A DNA stretch of 13,751 nt from Chloroflexota bacterium (lineage in GTDB: Bacteria; Chloroflexota; Anaerolineae; Ardenticatenales; Ardenticatenaceae). The stretch lies in the NCBI GenBank assembly GCA_003520455.1, contig DOUV01000889.1, forward strand, positions 1-13,751. The letters run 5' to 3'. Shown piece by piece: positions 1-7,373 of the stretch. Every line of letters starts with the position of its first letter. Within the stretch, counting starts at the first letter, position 1. Under the pieces are notes generated by a model. The model was not told the DNA's origin, did not search any database, and saw only the letters and a program-made list of their open reading frames with translations. Made by a program: the position numbers and the translations under genes.

Positions 1-575
1 CCACCGCGACGACACCGGCGTCAGTGGCGACGGCGGCAGCGCCGACCGCCACTGCGTCCCAGCCAACAGCTGCCAGCACCGAGGTCCAGCGCCAGTTCGA
101 TGCGCCCCCGCCGATGACAATCGATACCTCGAAGCAGTACACGGCGACCATCGAGACGGCCAAGGGCAATATTGTGCTCGAGCTGTACCCGAAAGCGGCG
201 CCCCAAACGGTCAACAACTTTGTCTTTTTGGCTCGCAACGGGTTCTATAACGGCCTGACCTTCCACCGGGTCGAGCCCGGCTTCGTTATCCAGGGCGGTG
301 ACCCGAAGGGCGACGGCACCGGAGGGCCGGGCTACACCCTCCCCGCGGAGATCGAGCTGCCCCACGTCGAGGGGGCGGTCGCGATGGCCCGCCTATCGGA
401 CCAGGTCAATCCGGAACGACGCTCGAGCGGCAGCCAGTTCTATATCACACTGGCGCCGGCCCACCAACTCGACGGCGCCTACACGGTCTTCGGGCAGGTC
501 GTCGAGGGGATGGACGTCGTTAAGGCCATCGCCATCGGCGATACGATCACAGACGTTACGATTCAGGATCAATAG
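1..575 (+). CDS. Cyclophilin-type peptidyl-prolyl isomerase, probably exported (5' partial)
   Basis: Cyclophilins catalyse cis-trans isomerisation of X-Pro bonds and assist folding. The frame is open from base 3 and runs off the left edge, so the true start and any signal peptide are outside the window. The visible N-terminus is a low-complexity Ala/Thr/Pro stretch of about 30 residues, like the linker behind a signal peptide or lipobox; export is therefore an inference. The cyclophilin fold follows: [16 protein letters not shown], then [15 protein letters not shown] with the catalytic Arg and the Phe and Gln of the active site, then GSQFYI and [18 protein letters not shown]. The position matching Trp121 of human CypA is Gln, as in many bacterial cyclophilins thought to bind cyclosporin poorly. 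It is a paralogue of the cyclophilin at 3132-3611. The gene converges on the DppC-like gene. Function is very likely; location is uncertain. Confidence 0.9.
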   Translation, partial: TATTPASVATAAAPTATASQPTAASTEVQRQFDAPPPMTIDTSKQYTATIETAKGNIVLELYPKAAPQTVNNFVFLARNGFYNGLTFHRVEPGFVIQGGDPKGDGTGGPGYTLPAEIELPHVEGAVAMARLSDQVNPERRSSGSQFYITLAPAHQLDGAYTVFGQVVEGMDVVKAIAIGDTITDVTIQDQ

Positions 576-601
576 GGGCGGCCGGCGTTCGATTCGTCTT
601 C

Positions 602-632
602 GCGCCGGAAGAGGCGTCGCCTCTCCCGGCGC
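602..632. terminator. Hairpin between convergent genes
   Basis: A 7-bp stem (GCGCCGG with CCGGCGC), one A/C mismatch, then a 6-bp stem (AGAGGC with GCCTCT) closed by a GTC loop. It lies in the 87-base gap between the cyclophilin stop and the convergent DppC-like stop, where a shared terminator is expected. Neither side has a clear T-tract, so it may act only as a transcript 3'-end stabiliser. Confidence 0.45.
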
Positions 633-662
633 CAGCCGGTCGCTCTGGTGCAACGATCCCCG

Positions 663-1589
663 CTACCAGCCGCGTCGTGGACGCGGCACGTCCATGTGCC
701 GCCTGAGCCCCTCACCCAGCATGTTGAAGGCAAAGATCTCGACAAAGATCACGCTGCCCACAAACAGGATCGCCCAGGGGACAATGATAATTTTCGCCCA
801 CACATCGGAGAGCAGTTGTCCCAGCTCGGGGTAGCCAGAGGTCAGGATCTGATAGGTGCCGGCCGTGTCTCCTCTGGCCACCTCGTAGATGAACCCGCCC
901 CCGATGTAGACCCCCAAAAAGCCAAGCTCAGCCACCAGAAGCGTGACCGAGCCCAACTCGAAGGCGATCAGCGTCGGGAGGACCGGCGAGAGCTGGGGCA
1001 GGACGTAGCGCCACAAAATCCCGCTCGGTTTCACCCCGATCGCGCGCGCACTTTCGATGTACGGGGCCTGGCCAATGGTGAGGGCCCGATGTTTGACGAA
1101 GGCTGCGGTGTCGGCCCAGCCGATCAATGCGAGCGCCACGACGTAGACAATCAGCCTGTCATCGTATTGTCTCAAAAACGAGATGACAGCGAGGGAGAAG
1201 ACCAGCATCGGAATGGCGAGGGACACGCCGATGACGGCATCGATGATGCGCTCGGTCGGTCCGCGATACCACCCAGCCATCAGGCCCAACGGAACCCCAA
1301 CGGCAACACGCGCGGCAACCACAAGCAGGGCCATCAACAGAGTCGGGCGAATGCCCCAGACGATCCGGCTCAGCAGGTCGCGCCCCGCCTCGTCAGACCC
1401 GAGCGGGAAGCCTTTCACGGTGAACGGACGCAAGGGTGGGATGTAACTTTCCCCACCAACGATGACGACTGTGTTGGCCTCCATTGGATCGTGGGGGGCC
1501 AGGGTGGGGCCAAACACGGCCAGCAGCGTGAACAGCGTGCCCAGTGCGATGCCGATCGAGAGAGGGTAATTGCGTTCGTACACGCGCAT
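663..1589 (-). CDS. ABC transporter permease, DppC/OppC family
   Basis: Inner-membrane permease of a peptide/nickel-type ABC importer (BPD_transp_1 fold), the C-type partner of the DppB-like protein encoded just upstream. The 308-residue length is normal. A first membrane helix lies at about residues 10-31. The DppC signature LGSDEAGRDLLSR is at 63-75. Several helices follow, then the EAA coupling loop, ESARAIGVKPSGILWRYVLP at about 179-198, which contacts the ATPase. The last helix is near 275-295. The ATG at 1589 has a GGAG about 9 bases upstream. It starts 61 bases after the DppB-like stop on the same strand, so the two are surely one operon. Substrate (dipeptide, oligopeptide, nickel or other) cannot be told from permeases alone. 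No binding protein or ATPase gene is in the window. Confidence 0.92.
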   Translation of the reverse strand: MRVYERNYPLSIGIALGTLFTLLAVFGPTLAPHDPMEANTVVIVGGESYIPPLRPFTVKGFPLGSDEAGRDLLSRIVWGIRPTLLMALLVVAARVAVGVPLGLMAGWYRGPTERIIDAVIGVSLAIPMLVFSLAVISFLRQYDDRLIVYVVALALIGWADTAAFVKHRALTIGQAPYIESARAIGVKPSGILWRYVLPQLSPVLPTLIAFELGSVTLLVAELGFLGVYIGGGFIYEVARGDTAGTYQILTSGYPELGQLLSDVWAKIIIVPWAILFVGSVIFVEIFAFNMLGEGLRRHMDVPRPRRGW

Positions 1590-1650
1590 TCGCGGTTGCT
1601 CCGAGTCCTTCTCGCCAACTCGAGGTGAGGGCGCAGGTGAGTCGCGCGGG

Positions 1651-2601
1651 TTATTGCTCGCTGAGCGCGTTCCGCAGGCGCGGGTCCGACCAGCAGGCGA
1701 GAATACTGGCGAGCAAGTCGGCGATCAAGAGCCAGGCGCCAAAGACGACAACAATGGCGGCCATAAGCTCGGGCTGCGCGAAAAACTGAAAGGGTGCCCG
1801 GCCATCGGTGCGAATACCGATGGTCTGCATAAAGACGCGCCCGATCCCCGGCCAGAGGAATAAGACCTCCACGATGATCAACCCGCTCATCAAGAGGCGC
1901 GTGGACTGGCCGATAGTGGTTACGACCGGCGCAACGACGTTGGGCAACGCGTGCCGCCACAACAGGGCGAGCCCGCTGAGCCCTTTGCTCTGTGCGACCC
2001 GGACGTAATCTTGCTGCAGTTCATGTTCCAACAAGCCCGCCGTGATCCGTGCGATCTGAAAGGTGGGCCGGCTCGCTAATACGAGAACAGGGAGGATCAA
2101 ATGCTCGTCCAGGCCGAACCCACTCATCGGGAGGATCGTCCCGCGGGAGGACGAGTAGAGCGCGCCATAGATCATCAGCCCCAAGATGACCACCCCCAGG
2201 AAGAATCCGGGCAACGAAAGGCCGGCCGTCGAAACGACCAGGGCCAGCGGCGTGATCCGCCTCGTCCGGCGTGAGATGGAGACGAGCCCCAGGGCCGGTC
2301 CCACGACCGCAGTGATCAGGAACGCCACAGCCAGCAAGATCAGGCTGTGTTTGATGGGCTCTGCGATCACAGTGGTGACAGGTGTTTTGTCAACCCGGCC
2401 CAAGTCGCCTGAGAGAACCCCGCGGATGTACTGGCCATACGTTTTCGCCGGCTGGTCTTTATACCGGCTGAGCGTGCGGACCGAGCCACCGATGTAGGAG
2501 GTAAAACGTGGGTGAGCTACGCCATAGGTAAACCCCAGAAAGTTCAACAGTGGGATCAAAATCACGATCAACGCCAGCTTACGGCCGATCAAGCGGGCCA
2601 A
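1651..2601 (-). CDS. ABC transporter permease, DppB/OppB family
   Basis: Inner-membrane permease subunit of a peptide/nickel-type ABC importer, forming the pore with the DppC-like protein. Read from a TTG at 2601 it is 316 residues, the usual DppB size. That start is preferred because AAGGAGGG lies 5 bases upstream and [16 protein letters not shown] begins the first membrane helix; the longer frame from 2721 has no ribosome site and an un-DppB-like N-terminus. Features: helix 1 at about 8-27; periplasmic segment with the family pattern [16 protein letters not shown] (55-70); helices from about 85 on; EAA loop [20 protein letters not shown] at 198-217; C-terminal helix near 275-300. It is first in a two-gene operon, with a promoter at 2638-2665. 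Confidence 0.92.
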   Translation of the reverse strand: MARLIGRKLALIVILIPLLNFLGFTYGVAHPRFTSYIGGSVRTLSRYKDQPAKTYGQYIRGVLSGDLGRVDKTPVTTVIAEPIKHSLILLAVAFLITAVVGPALGLVSISRRTRRITPLALVVSTAGLSLPGFFLGVVILGLMIYGALYSSSRGTILPMSGFGLDEHLILPVLVLASRPTFQIARITAGLLEHELQQDYVRVAQSKGLSGLALLWRHALPNVVAPVVTTIGQSTRLLMSGLIIVEVLFLWPGIGRVFMQTIGIRTDGRAPFQFFAQPELMAAIVVVFGAWLLIADLLASILACWSDPRLRNALSEQ

Positions 2602-2637
2602 AGTACCCTCCTTGCACAAAAGGCGTACACCGGCGGC

Positions 2638-2665
2638 ATTATCGCATCCCCTTTCTTCTTTGCAA
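2638..2665 (-). promoter_or_regulatory. Promoter for the permease operon
   Basis: On the minus strand, TTGCAA (2665-2660), a 16-base spacer, then GATAAT (2643-2638) preceded by TGC, an extended -10. Transcription would start near 2631, giving a leader of about 30 bases before the TTG start at 2601. This also excludes the longer upstream start at 2721. Confidence 0.6.
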
Positions 2666-2988
2666 ACAATTCCATTGCAGGAACCGGCGCCGTGAGACAG
2701 ATCCAGCTTTCCGTCCATCACAACTCGCCGGGGAGTGGACGGCCGGAGTCAGAGCTGCTTTCCCGGATTGTCGCTGCGGACCGGGGTTCGCCGTGCGCCG
2801 CTGCATCTATCCGCCTCATAAAAGAGTACGCAGGCGCAGCGCACGGCGTTCGCTCACCAGACCGGTCTCCATCATCTCTCTGAGCGGCCGAGGCGTTGAG
2901 CATGGCCGTGGCCACCTACGCCCTGGGCCGACCCAATTGAACGAATCGAGGGCGGCGATCACCTGGCATCGTTTTCGCCGCCGGTCGC

Positions 2989-3017
2989 TTGCCCTTTACG
3001 AAAGCCCGTGCTACAGT
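2989..3017 (+). promoter_or_regulatory. Promoter for the cyclophilin/GDPD/hydrolase cluster
   Basis: TTGCCC (2989-2994), a 17-base spacer, then TACAGT (3012-3017). Spacing is ideal for a sigma70-type factor. The predicted start near 3024 leaves a leader of about 108 bases before the GTG at 3132. Confidence 0.6.
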
Positions 3018-3131
3018 ATCGGCACTCGAATTGGTCAGCACCCCGCTCCTTGTGCTTTATTCGACCGTTCCCTCTGCAAGCAGGATTTTCACAGCCAGCG
3101 CCAGTTGGTGTGTCGGAAAAAGGAGAACAGT

Positions 3132-3611
3132 GTGGCTCGCTACCAGAAGTATCCGCCTATGGTGATTGACCAGGACAAGAACTACACGGCAACAATCAAG
3201 ACCAACAAGGGCGGTATCACGATCGATCTCTTCGCCAACGATGCCCCGAAAACTGTCAACAATTTCGTCTTCCTGGCGCGCGATGGCTTCTACGATGGTG
3301 TCACATTTCACCGCGTGATCCCCGGCTTTGTCGCTCAAGGAGGCGATCCTACTGGAACGGGGCGCGGTGGCCCGGGATACACGTTCGCGGATGAGGTCAA
3401 GAACAACCCTCACAAACATGTCACCGGGGCCCTCAGCATGGCTAATGCCGGTCCCAACACCAACGGCTCACAATTTTTCATCGTTTACGAGGCTCAGCCA
3501 CACTTGAATGGCAAGCACACCGTTTTCGGCCAGGTCACGTCGGGCATGGACGTAGCCCGCACGCTCGAGAACGGCGATGTCATGAAGACAGTGGAAATTC
3601 ACGAGGATTAA
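3132..3611 (+). CDS. Cyclophilin-type peptidyl-prolyl isomerase, cytosolic
   Basis: Peptidyl-prolyl cis-trans isomerase that speeds folding at X-Pro bonds, probably in the cytoplasm because no signal peptide is present. A GTG start at 3132 gives 159 residues, a normal single-domain length, with AGGAG 6 bases upstream. The much longer open frame upstream has no such site and lies over the promoter. Active-site segments: [31 protein letters not shown] with catalytic Arg, Phe and Gln, [16 protein letters not shown], and [14 protein letters not shown]. The Trp121 position of CypA is His. It is clearly related to the cyclophilin at 1-575 (shared [10 protein letters not shown] and QGGDP blocks) but lacks the Ala/Thr/Pro N-terminal extension. 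It probably heads a transcript with the two genes downstream (gaps 88 and 53 bases), ending at 5432. Confidence 0.95.
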   Translation: MARYQKYPPMVIDQDKNYTATIKTNKGGITIDLFANDAPKTVNNFVFLARDGFYDGVTFHRVIPGFVAQGGDPTGTGRGGPGYTFADEVKNNPHKHVTGALSMANAGPNTNGSQFFIVYEAQPHLNGKHTVFGQVTSGMDVARTLENGDVMKTVEIHED

Positions 3612-3699
3612 CCCCTGGGGCTGAGCGAGTGAGGGGCGGAGAGGGCTCCCTGGTCTCGATCCCCTTGCATCCCCCCCATGCCCGAGCAATGGCCGATTG

Positions 3700-4452
3700 A
3701 TGCCCACGATCTTCGACCGTCCCAAACCCTACCTCATGGCGCACCGCGGCGCCTCAGATCATGCCCCAGAGAACACGCTCGGCTCATTCCGATTGGCGCT
3801 GGAGGCCGGCGCCGATATCATCGAGACCGACCTCTGGTTCACGCGTGACGGCGAGTTGGTCTGCCACCACGATGCTACCGTCGCACGGATGACCGGCCGG
3901 CCAGGGCGCGTTGCTGAGATGACCCTGAGCGAGGTTCAATCGCTGCGCGTCCGCTCGCGCTTCGACGAACGCTTTCCCGATGAGCACATCCCGACCCTGG
4001 CTGAGCTGCTGGACCTGCTGCCGCCTGAGGTGGTACTCACCGTCGAATTGAAAGATCCTCGCTTCTCGAACTCAGCCTGGGCAGAGCGACTCGCCCGGCA
4101 GGCGGCCGAACGTGTGGTAAGGCAGGCGATTGTCGCTATTTCGTTCCGCCGGCGCAACCTCCAGGGCCTTCGCGCCGCCGCCCCGACTTTTCCGATTGGC
4201 CACATCGCGGTCGTCGAGCCCTTCCCGACCCAGCAGGTTGATGTCCTTGGCCCCTTCTGGCCGCTTCTGTTCGTGAATCCTGGTTACGTCGCCTGGGCCC
4301 ACCGGCGCGGCAAGTGGGTCTGTCCTCTTGACCCGGCCCCACACAAACGCCTTCAGTGGTATCTGCGCCTGGGCGTCGATGCTATTCTGACCAATGATCC
4401 GGCGGCCACACGTGCCCTCATTGCGCGCGAGCGCGCCGCTGGAAGAAGCTGA
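3700..4452 (+). CDS. Glycerophosphodiester phosphodiesterase family protein
   Basis: Hydrolyses glycerophosphodiesters from phospholipid turnover to glycerol-3-phosphate and an alcohol (GDPD family, UgpQ/GlpQ type). It has 250 residues, a normal single-domain size, and no signal peptide, so it is probably cytoplasmic and UgpQ-like. The family residues are visible: HRG at 15-17, PENT at 23-26, metal-binding ETD with E42 and D44, catalytic HHD with H57, then VELKD and the closing VDAILTNDPA. The usual VWTVN segment near the C-terminus is replaced by VCPLDPAPHK. The ATG at 3700 is chosen because HRG must lie inside; its ribosome site is weak, and TTG at 3697 is an alternative. Related phosphodiesterases such as sphingomyelinase-like enzymes share the fold, so the exact substrate is open. 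Confidence 0.92.
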   Translation: MPTIFDRPKPYLMAHRGASDHAPENTLGSFRLALEAGADIIETDLWFTRDGELVCHHDATVARMTGRPGRVAEMTLSEVQSLRVRSRFDERFPDEHIPTLAELLDLLPPEVVLTVELKDPRFSNSAWAERLARQAAERVVRQAIVAISFRRRNLQGLRAAAPTFPIGHIAVVEPFPTQQVDVLGPFWPLLFVNPGYVAWAHRRGKWVCPLDPAPHKRLQWYLRLGVDAILTNDPAATRALIARERAAGRS

Positions 4453-4505
4453 TGCTCTGTCTACCACACGGTCGGGCCCCGCGTGCCCTTCACAAGGAGG
4501 TCTCC

Positions 4506-5381
4506 ATGTCAGTGACCAGTCTCGAGCGTCACCAGATCGAAGTTGATGGCTCCTATGTCAGCTACACAGTCAGTGGCCAGGGCCAGCCACTGATCTTAGT
4601 CCACGGCTGGGCTGGCTTCTGGGAGCACATCATGTCTACGATCGACCCCAACTCAGGCTTCCAGTTTTACGCCTTCGATATGCCGGGCTGGCATCATGCC
4701 GGTGCCTTGAATGGCAATAACACGCTAGAAGCCTTCGACACGGCGCTCTACAAAGCGTTGAAGGCGCTCGGTCTCGGCCACAGGGTCCACTTGATGGGGC
4801 AGTCGATGGGGGCGATCTCGGCCCTCCTCTTTGCCGACCGGCATCCTGACGTGACCGACCGTTTAGTGCTTGCCTCCCCGCCCTTCTCGTTGTTACGCGA
4901 CGGTCCCAATCGCCGGATCCTGCGCTGGGGGTTGAAGGCCATGCTGCAGTACCGCCCTCTGCTCTCTGTAGCGGAGCGGACCCACAAGAGTCGCTGGTAT
5001 AACTACTGGATGACCCGCTACGGTGCTTTCTACCAGTATGATCCCTGGTTCTTCGAGCAGGTGATCATGCCCTCGGCCCTCGTCTGCGATGAGAAGACCT
5101 CGCTCAGCCACACGGTGAGTATGCTCGACATTGACGCCTGGTCGATGGCCCGGCGCATCCCCAACAAGACCGCTATTATTGTCGGCGACCGCGACCCGGT
5201 GGTCACCGTCAAGGCGGCGCGCATGGCGGCCCGCCTCTTCCGGGATGGGCACTTGTTTGTGATCCCGCGCGCCAAGCACGCGATCATGATGGAGAAAGCG
5301 GTCGAGTTCTGCGAGATCACTTTCCGCTTTTTAGAAGACCGCCACACCCCCACGCGCCAGTCGGCCTTCGTTGCCTCCTAA
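4506..5381 (+). CDS. Alpha/beta hydrolase family protein
   Basis: Serine hydrolase of the alpha/beta fold, 291 residues. The start is fixed by AAGGAGG 5 bases before the ATG at 4506; the frame extending back to 4452 is a shadow. The oxyanion-hole region LVHGWAG is at 31-37, the nucleophile elbow GQSMG has Ser100, the acid is probably Asp230 in VGDRDPVV, and His258 in RAKHAIMME completes the triad. Residues about 125-200, rich in Trp, Tyr and Phe, would form the lid over the active site. No signal peptide is seen. The substrate cannot be told: esterase, lipase and C-C hydrolase families look alike at this level. Its position behind a glycerophosphodiesterase allows a lipid-related role, but that is only inference. 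It ends 16 bases before a strong terminator. Confidence 0.9.
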   Translation: MSVTSLERHQIEVDGSYVSYTVSGQGQPLILVHGWAGFWEHIMSTIDPNSGFQFYAFDMPGWHHAGALNGNNTLEAFDTALYKALKALGLGHRVHLMGQSMGAISALLFADRHPDVTDRLVLASPPFSLLRDGPNRRILRWGLKAMLQYRPLLSVAERTHKSRWYNYWMTRYGAFYQYDPWFFEQVIMPSALVCDEKTSLSHTVSMLDIDAWSMARRIPNKTAIIVGDRDPVVTVKAARMAARLFRDGHLFVIPRAKHAIMMEKAVEFCEITFRFLEDRHTPTRQSAFVAS

Positions 5382-5397
5382 ACGGGCCCTTGGATAG

Positions 5398-5432
5398 GGG
5401 CGGCCTGTCATTGCCGGCGGGCCGCCCTTTTT
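5398..5432 (+). terminator. Rho-independent terminator after the alpha/beta hydrolase gene
   Basis: Perfect 8-bp GC stem, GGGCGGCC (5398-5405) with GGCCGCCC (5420-5427), a 14-base loop, and TTTTT at 5428-5432. It ends the cyclophilin/GDPD/hydrolase transcript. Confidence 0.9.
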
Positions 5433-5447
5433 GCTTGCCGCCCAATT

Positions 5448-5475
5448 TTCTCATTCCGGCCAATCTGGCTAGAAT
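5448..5475 (+). promoter_or_regulatory. Possible promoter for the MFS gene
   Basis: TTCTCA (5448-5453), a 16-base spacer and TAGAAT (5470-5475). The -10 is good and the -35 weak. A start near 5483 would give a leader of about 190 bases for the MFS gene. Confidence 0.35.
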
Positions 5476-5549
5476 CGTTGCCCGGGCTAAGCATAATCCC
5501 TTTCCCACCCGGGAGGCCGTGCGAGATGGAGCGGAACAAGCCCGACGAA

Positions 5550-5572
5550 CGCCACGCCGCCGCGGCGTGGCG
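5550..5572 (+). promoter_or_regulatory. Strong GC hairpin in the MFS leader
   Basis: Perfect 10-bp inverted repeat, CGCCACGCCG (5550-5559) with CGGCGTGGCG (5563-5572), around a CCG loop. It lies about 100 bases before the MFS start codon, inside the predicted leader. No T-tract follows, so it is not a plain terminator. It could be an operator or an RNA control element. Confidence 0.4.
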
Positions 5573-5675
5573 CCCTGGAGGGCTTCATTGATCCTCTCCC
5601 ACCGCTGCTTGCACTGGCGGATGCGACCGGTACTGGCGCCAATATTTCCCCTGGCTTCTCGAGGATTCAACGACG

Positions 5676-6980
5676 ATGGCACATCGGCAACCGCGCCAGG
5701 CGCGACTGGTCGCGCTGCACTATCGCGATTTTCGTTTGCTCTGGTTTGGCCAGCTCGTCTCGACCTCCGGCTCGATGATGCAGGTCGCGGCCATCAACTG
5801 GCACATCTATCAGCTCATCGGCAATCGCAGCCTGGCCCTGGTCTTTCTCGGGCACACGATTCGGTTGAACAGTGGTGCCATTGCCCTGGGCGGCGTCGGG
5901 ATGGCACGCTTCATCCCGATTGTCATCTTCGCGCTCATGGGCGGAGTCTTCGCCGATGCCCGCGACCGTCGCAGGCTCATGATGGTGACGCAGAGTGCCA
6001 TGATGCTTTTCTCGGCGGTGCTGGCCGCGGCAACGTTGCGCGGGGACGTACCGCTCTGGCTGATCTATGCGGTAACCGCGCTGGGGGCAGCGGCAGCCGC
6101 CTTCGATAGCCCCGCGCGCCAATCCCTCGTGCCTAATCTGGTGCCGCGCGAGCACCTCGCCAACGCCATCAGCCTCAACACCCTGCTCTGGCAGATCGGT
6201 ACCATTGCTGGACCGACGCTGGCGGGGCTGCTCATCAGCTGGTTGAGCGTCGGCGTCGTATATGCGTTCAACGCGATCTCCTTCCTGGCGGTGCTGATCG
6301 CGCTGGCCTCGATGCACTATCGCGGGCGGGCGGCCTCGTCCCGGCCCCTCAGCAAGGGCTCGCTCCTGGAGGGACTCCGTTTCGTCTTCTCCTCGCGCAT
6401 CATCCTCTCGACGATGTTCCTGGATTTCTTTGCGACCTTCTTCTCCTCAGCCACCACTCTGGCCCCGATCTTCGCGACCGACATTCTGCACGTCGGTTCG
6501 CGCGGGTATGGACTGCTCCTGGCCGCGCCTGCCGTTGGGGCCGTGATCGCTGGCATGTTTCTCTCGATTCGAGACTCGATCCCCCACCAGGGGAAGGTAC
6601 TGCTCGTGGCGGTCAGTTTCTACGGGCTCGCCACGGTCCTCTTTGGGATCTCACGGTGGTTTCTGCTCTCGCTGCTCTTCCTCGCCGCGGTTGGCGCCGC
6701 CGATACCGTCAGCACCGTGATTCGATCGACCCTCCGCCAACTGATCACACCAGACGAGGTCCGCGGGCGAATGACCTCGGTCAACATGGTCTTCGTCATG
6801 GGTGGCCCCCAGTTGGGTGAGTTCGAGTCCGGGCTGGTTGCCGGCGGCCTGGGCGCTCCATTCGCCGTGGTCACCGGCGGGCTTGCCACGATCCTTCTGA
6901 CGGCCTGGGTGGCCTGGACCTTCCCTCGCCTGCGCCGCTACGAGGGGGAAACGGTCCAACGGCTCCCTGCCACCGTCTGA
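5676..6980 (+). CDS. MFS transporter, EntS/TMS5-like exporter family
   Basis: Twelve-helix major facilitator, 434 residues, inner membrane, probably a proton-driven exporter. The N-terminal half starts HYRDFRLLWFGQLVSTSGS, typical of the MFS_3/EntS-like group. MFS motif A is GGVFADARDRRR at 89-100. The conserved FDSPARQSLVPNLV loop and the GTIAGPTLAGLL helix follow; the C-terminal half carries DEVRGRMTSVNMVFVMGGPQ. The ATG at 5676 has GAGGA about 10 bases upstream. The loop between helices 1 and 2 (about 56-76) looks longer than in relatives I can recall. Substrate is unknown: members export siderophores, macrolides or other drugs. It is a single gene, preceded by a terminator and a structured leader and followed by the tRNA promoter. 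Confidence 0.9.
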   Translation: MAHRQPRQARLVALHYRDFRLLWFGQLVSTSGSMMQVAAINWHIYQLIGNRSLALVFLGHTIRLNSGAIALGGVGMARFIPIVIFALMGGVFADARDRRRLMMVTQSAMMLFSAVLAAATLRGDVPLWLIYAVTALGAAAAAFDSPARQSLVPNLVPREHLANAISLNTLLWQIGTIAGPTLAGLLISWLSVGVVYAFNAISFLAVLIALASMHYRGRAASSRPLSKGSLLEGLRFVFSSRIILSTMFLDFFATFFSSATTLAPIFATDILHVGSRGYGLLLAAPAVGAVIAGMFLSIRDSIPHQGKVLLVAVSFYGLATVLFGISRWFLLSLLFLAAVGAADTVSTVIRSTLRQLITPDEVRGRMTSVNMVFVMGGPQLGEFESGLVAGGLGAPFAVVTGGLATILLTAWVAWTFPRLRRYEGETVQRLPATV

Positions 6981-7052
6981 GCCGTGCACTGCGCCTTCGT
7001 CGCCGAACAAGGATGCGACCGTCGTTCTTCTCTTCGTCGGCGGTCCCGTTGC

Positions 7053-7080
7053 TTGCCAGAAAGCCGGAACGGGCTATAAT
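7053..7080 (+). promoter_or_regulatory. tRNA-Pro promoter
   Basis: TTGCCA (7053-7058), a 16-base spacer and a perfect TATAAT (7075-7080). The tRNA begins 11 bases after the -10, so the primary transcript has only a few extra 5' bases. Confidence 0.8.
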
Positions 7081-7090
7081 ATCACGTCGG

Positions 7091-7168
7091 CGGGGCGTAG
7101 CTCAGCCCGGTAAGAGCGCTGCGTTTGGGACGCAGAGGTCGCTGGTTCGAATCCAGTCGCCCCGACCA
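7091..7168 (+). tRNA. tRNA-Pro, anticodon TGG
   Basis: A full cloverleaf can be drawn. The 7-bp acceptor CGGGGCG pairs with CGCCCCG; the D stem is GCTC/GAGC with a 10-base loop. The anticodon stem CTGCG/CGCAG encloses loop TTTGGGA with anticodon TGG. The T arm carries the TTCGAAT loop. Discriminator A is followed by an encoded CCA. TGG reads proline codons CCA and CCG, and possibly others by wobble. It has its own promoter and terminator, so it is a single-gene transcript. Confidence 0.97.
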
Positions 7169-7170
7169 CG

Positions 7171-7212
7171 AGAAGAGGCCGCGCGGGACTGTCTGCGCGG
7201 CCTCTTCTGTTT
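7171..7212 (+). terminator. Terminator of the tRNA-Pro gene
   Basis: Perfect 14-bp stem, AGAAGAGGCCGCGC (7171-7184) with its complement at 7195-7208, a 10-base loop, then TGTTT. It begins 3 bases after the tRNA CCA end. Confidence 0.85.
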
Positions 7213-7280
7213 GCCAGCGGGACGTCGTTTTCCTCGCCTGCTCTGCCAGGCGCCGAGAGCGCCGAGGATGGACAGCCGCG

Positions 7281-7304
7281 GCGATGGGTCCGGCGATGGG
7301 TCCG
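7281..7304. repeat. Exact 12-bp tandem duplication
   Basis: GCGATGGGTCCG occurs twice head to tail (7281-7292 and 7293-7304), ending 8 bases before the -35 box of the next gene. It may be a slippage duplication or a paired regulator site. Confidence 0.7.
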
Positions 7305-7312
7305 AGAGGTTA

Positions 7313-7341
7313 TTGACAAGCGGCCGAGCTGTGGCTATAGT
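7313..7341 (+). promoter_or_regulatory. Near-consensus promoter of the FtsB-like gene
   Basis: Perfect TTGACA (7313-7318), a 17-base spacer and TATAGT (7336-7341). A start near 7348 leaves a leader of about 26 bases with GGAGG before the ATG at 7374. Confidence 0.85.
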
Positions 7342-7373
7342 GACCGCCCAGATGTTTGGTTGAGGAGGCGCCG

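Larger units (their letters stand above)
2602..3131. other. Divergent intergenic region, no supported gene
   Basis: This 530-base stretch separates the leftward permease operon from the rightward cyclophilin gene. It holds a minus-strand promoter (2638-2665), a plus-strand promoter (2989-3017) and both ribosome sites. I see no gene in 2670-2985: the short frames there have no ribosome site and no recognisable family pattern. Confidence 0.7.

Noticed and set aside
648..1628. Long plus-strand open frame of 326 codons
   Set aside because: It is antisense to the DppC-like gene; its translation is rich in Asp, Gln, Arg and His with no family pattern, as expected from a GC-rich shadow.
2718..2915. 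Small minus-strand frame of 65 codons in the divergent region
   Set aside because: No ribosome site, no family pattern, and low-quality composition.
2550..3131. N-terminal extension of the second cyclophilin
   Set aside because: The extension crosses the promoter at 2989-3017 and lacks family similarity, while AGGAG precedes the GTG at 3132.
5390..6109. Plus-strand frame spanning the MFS leader and gene start
   Set aside because: It overlaps the MFS gene in another frame; the MFS frame has the conserved helices and motif A.
7017..7045. Terminator after the MFS gene
   Set aside because: GACCGTCG and CGGCGGTC can pair with one G-U, but the loop is 13 bases and no T-tract follows; too weak to list.
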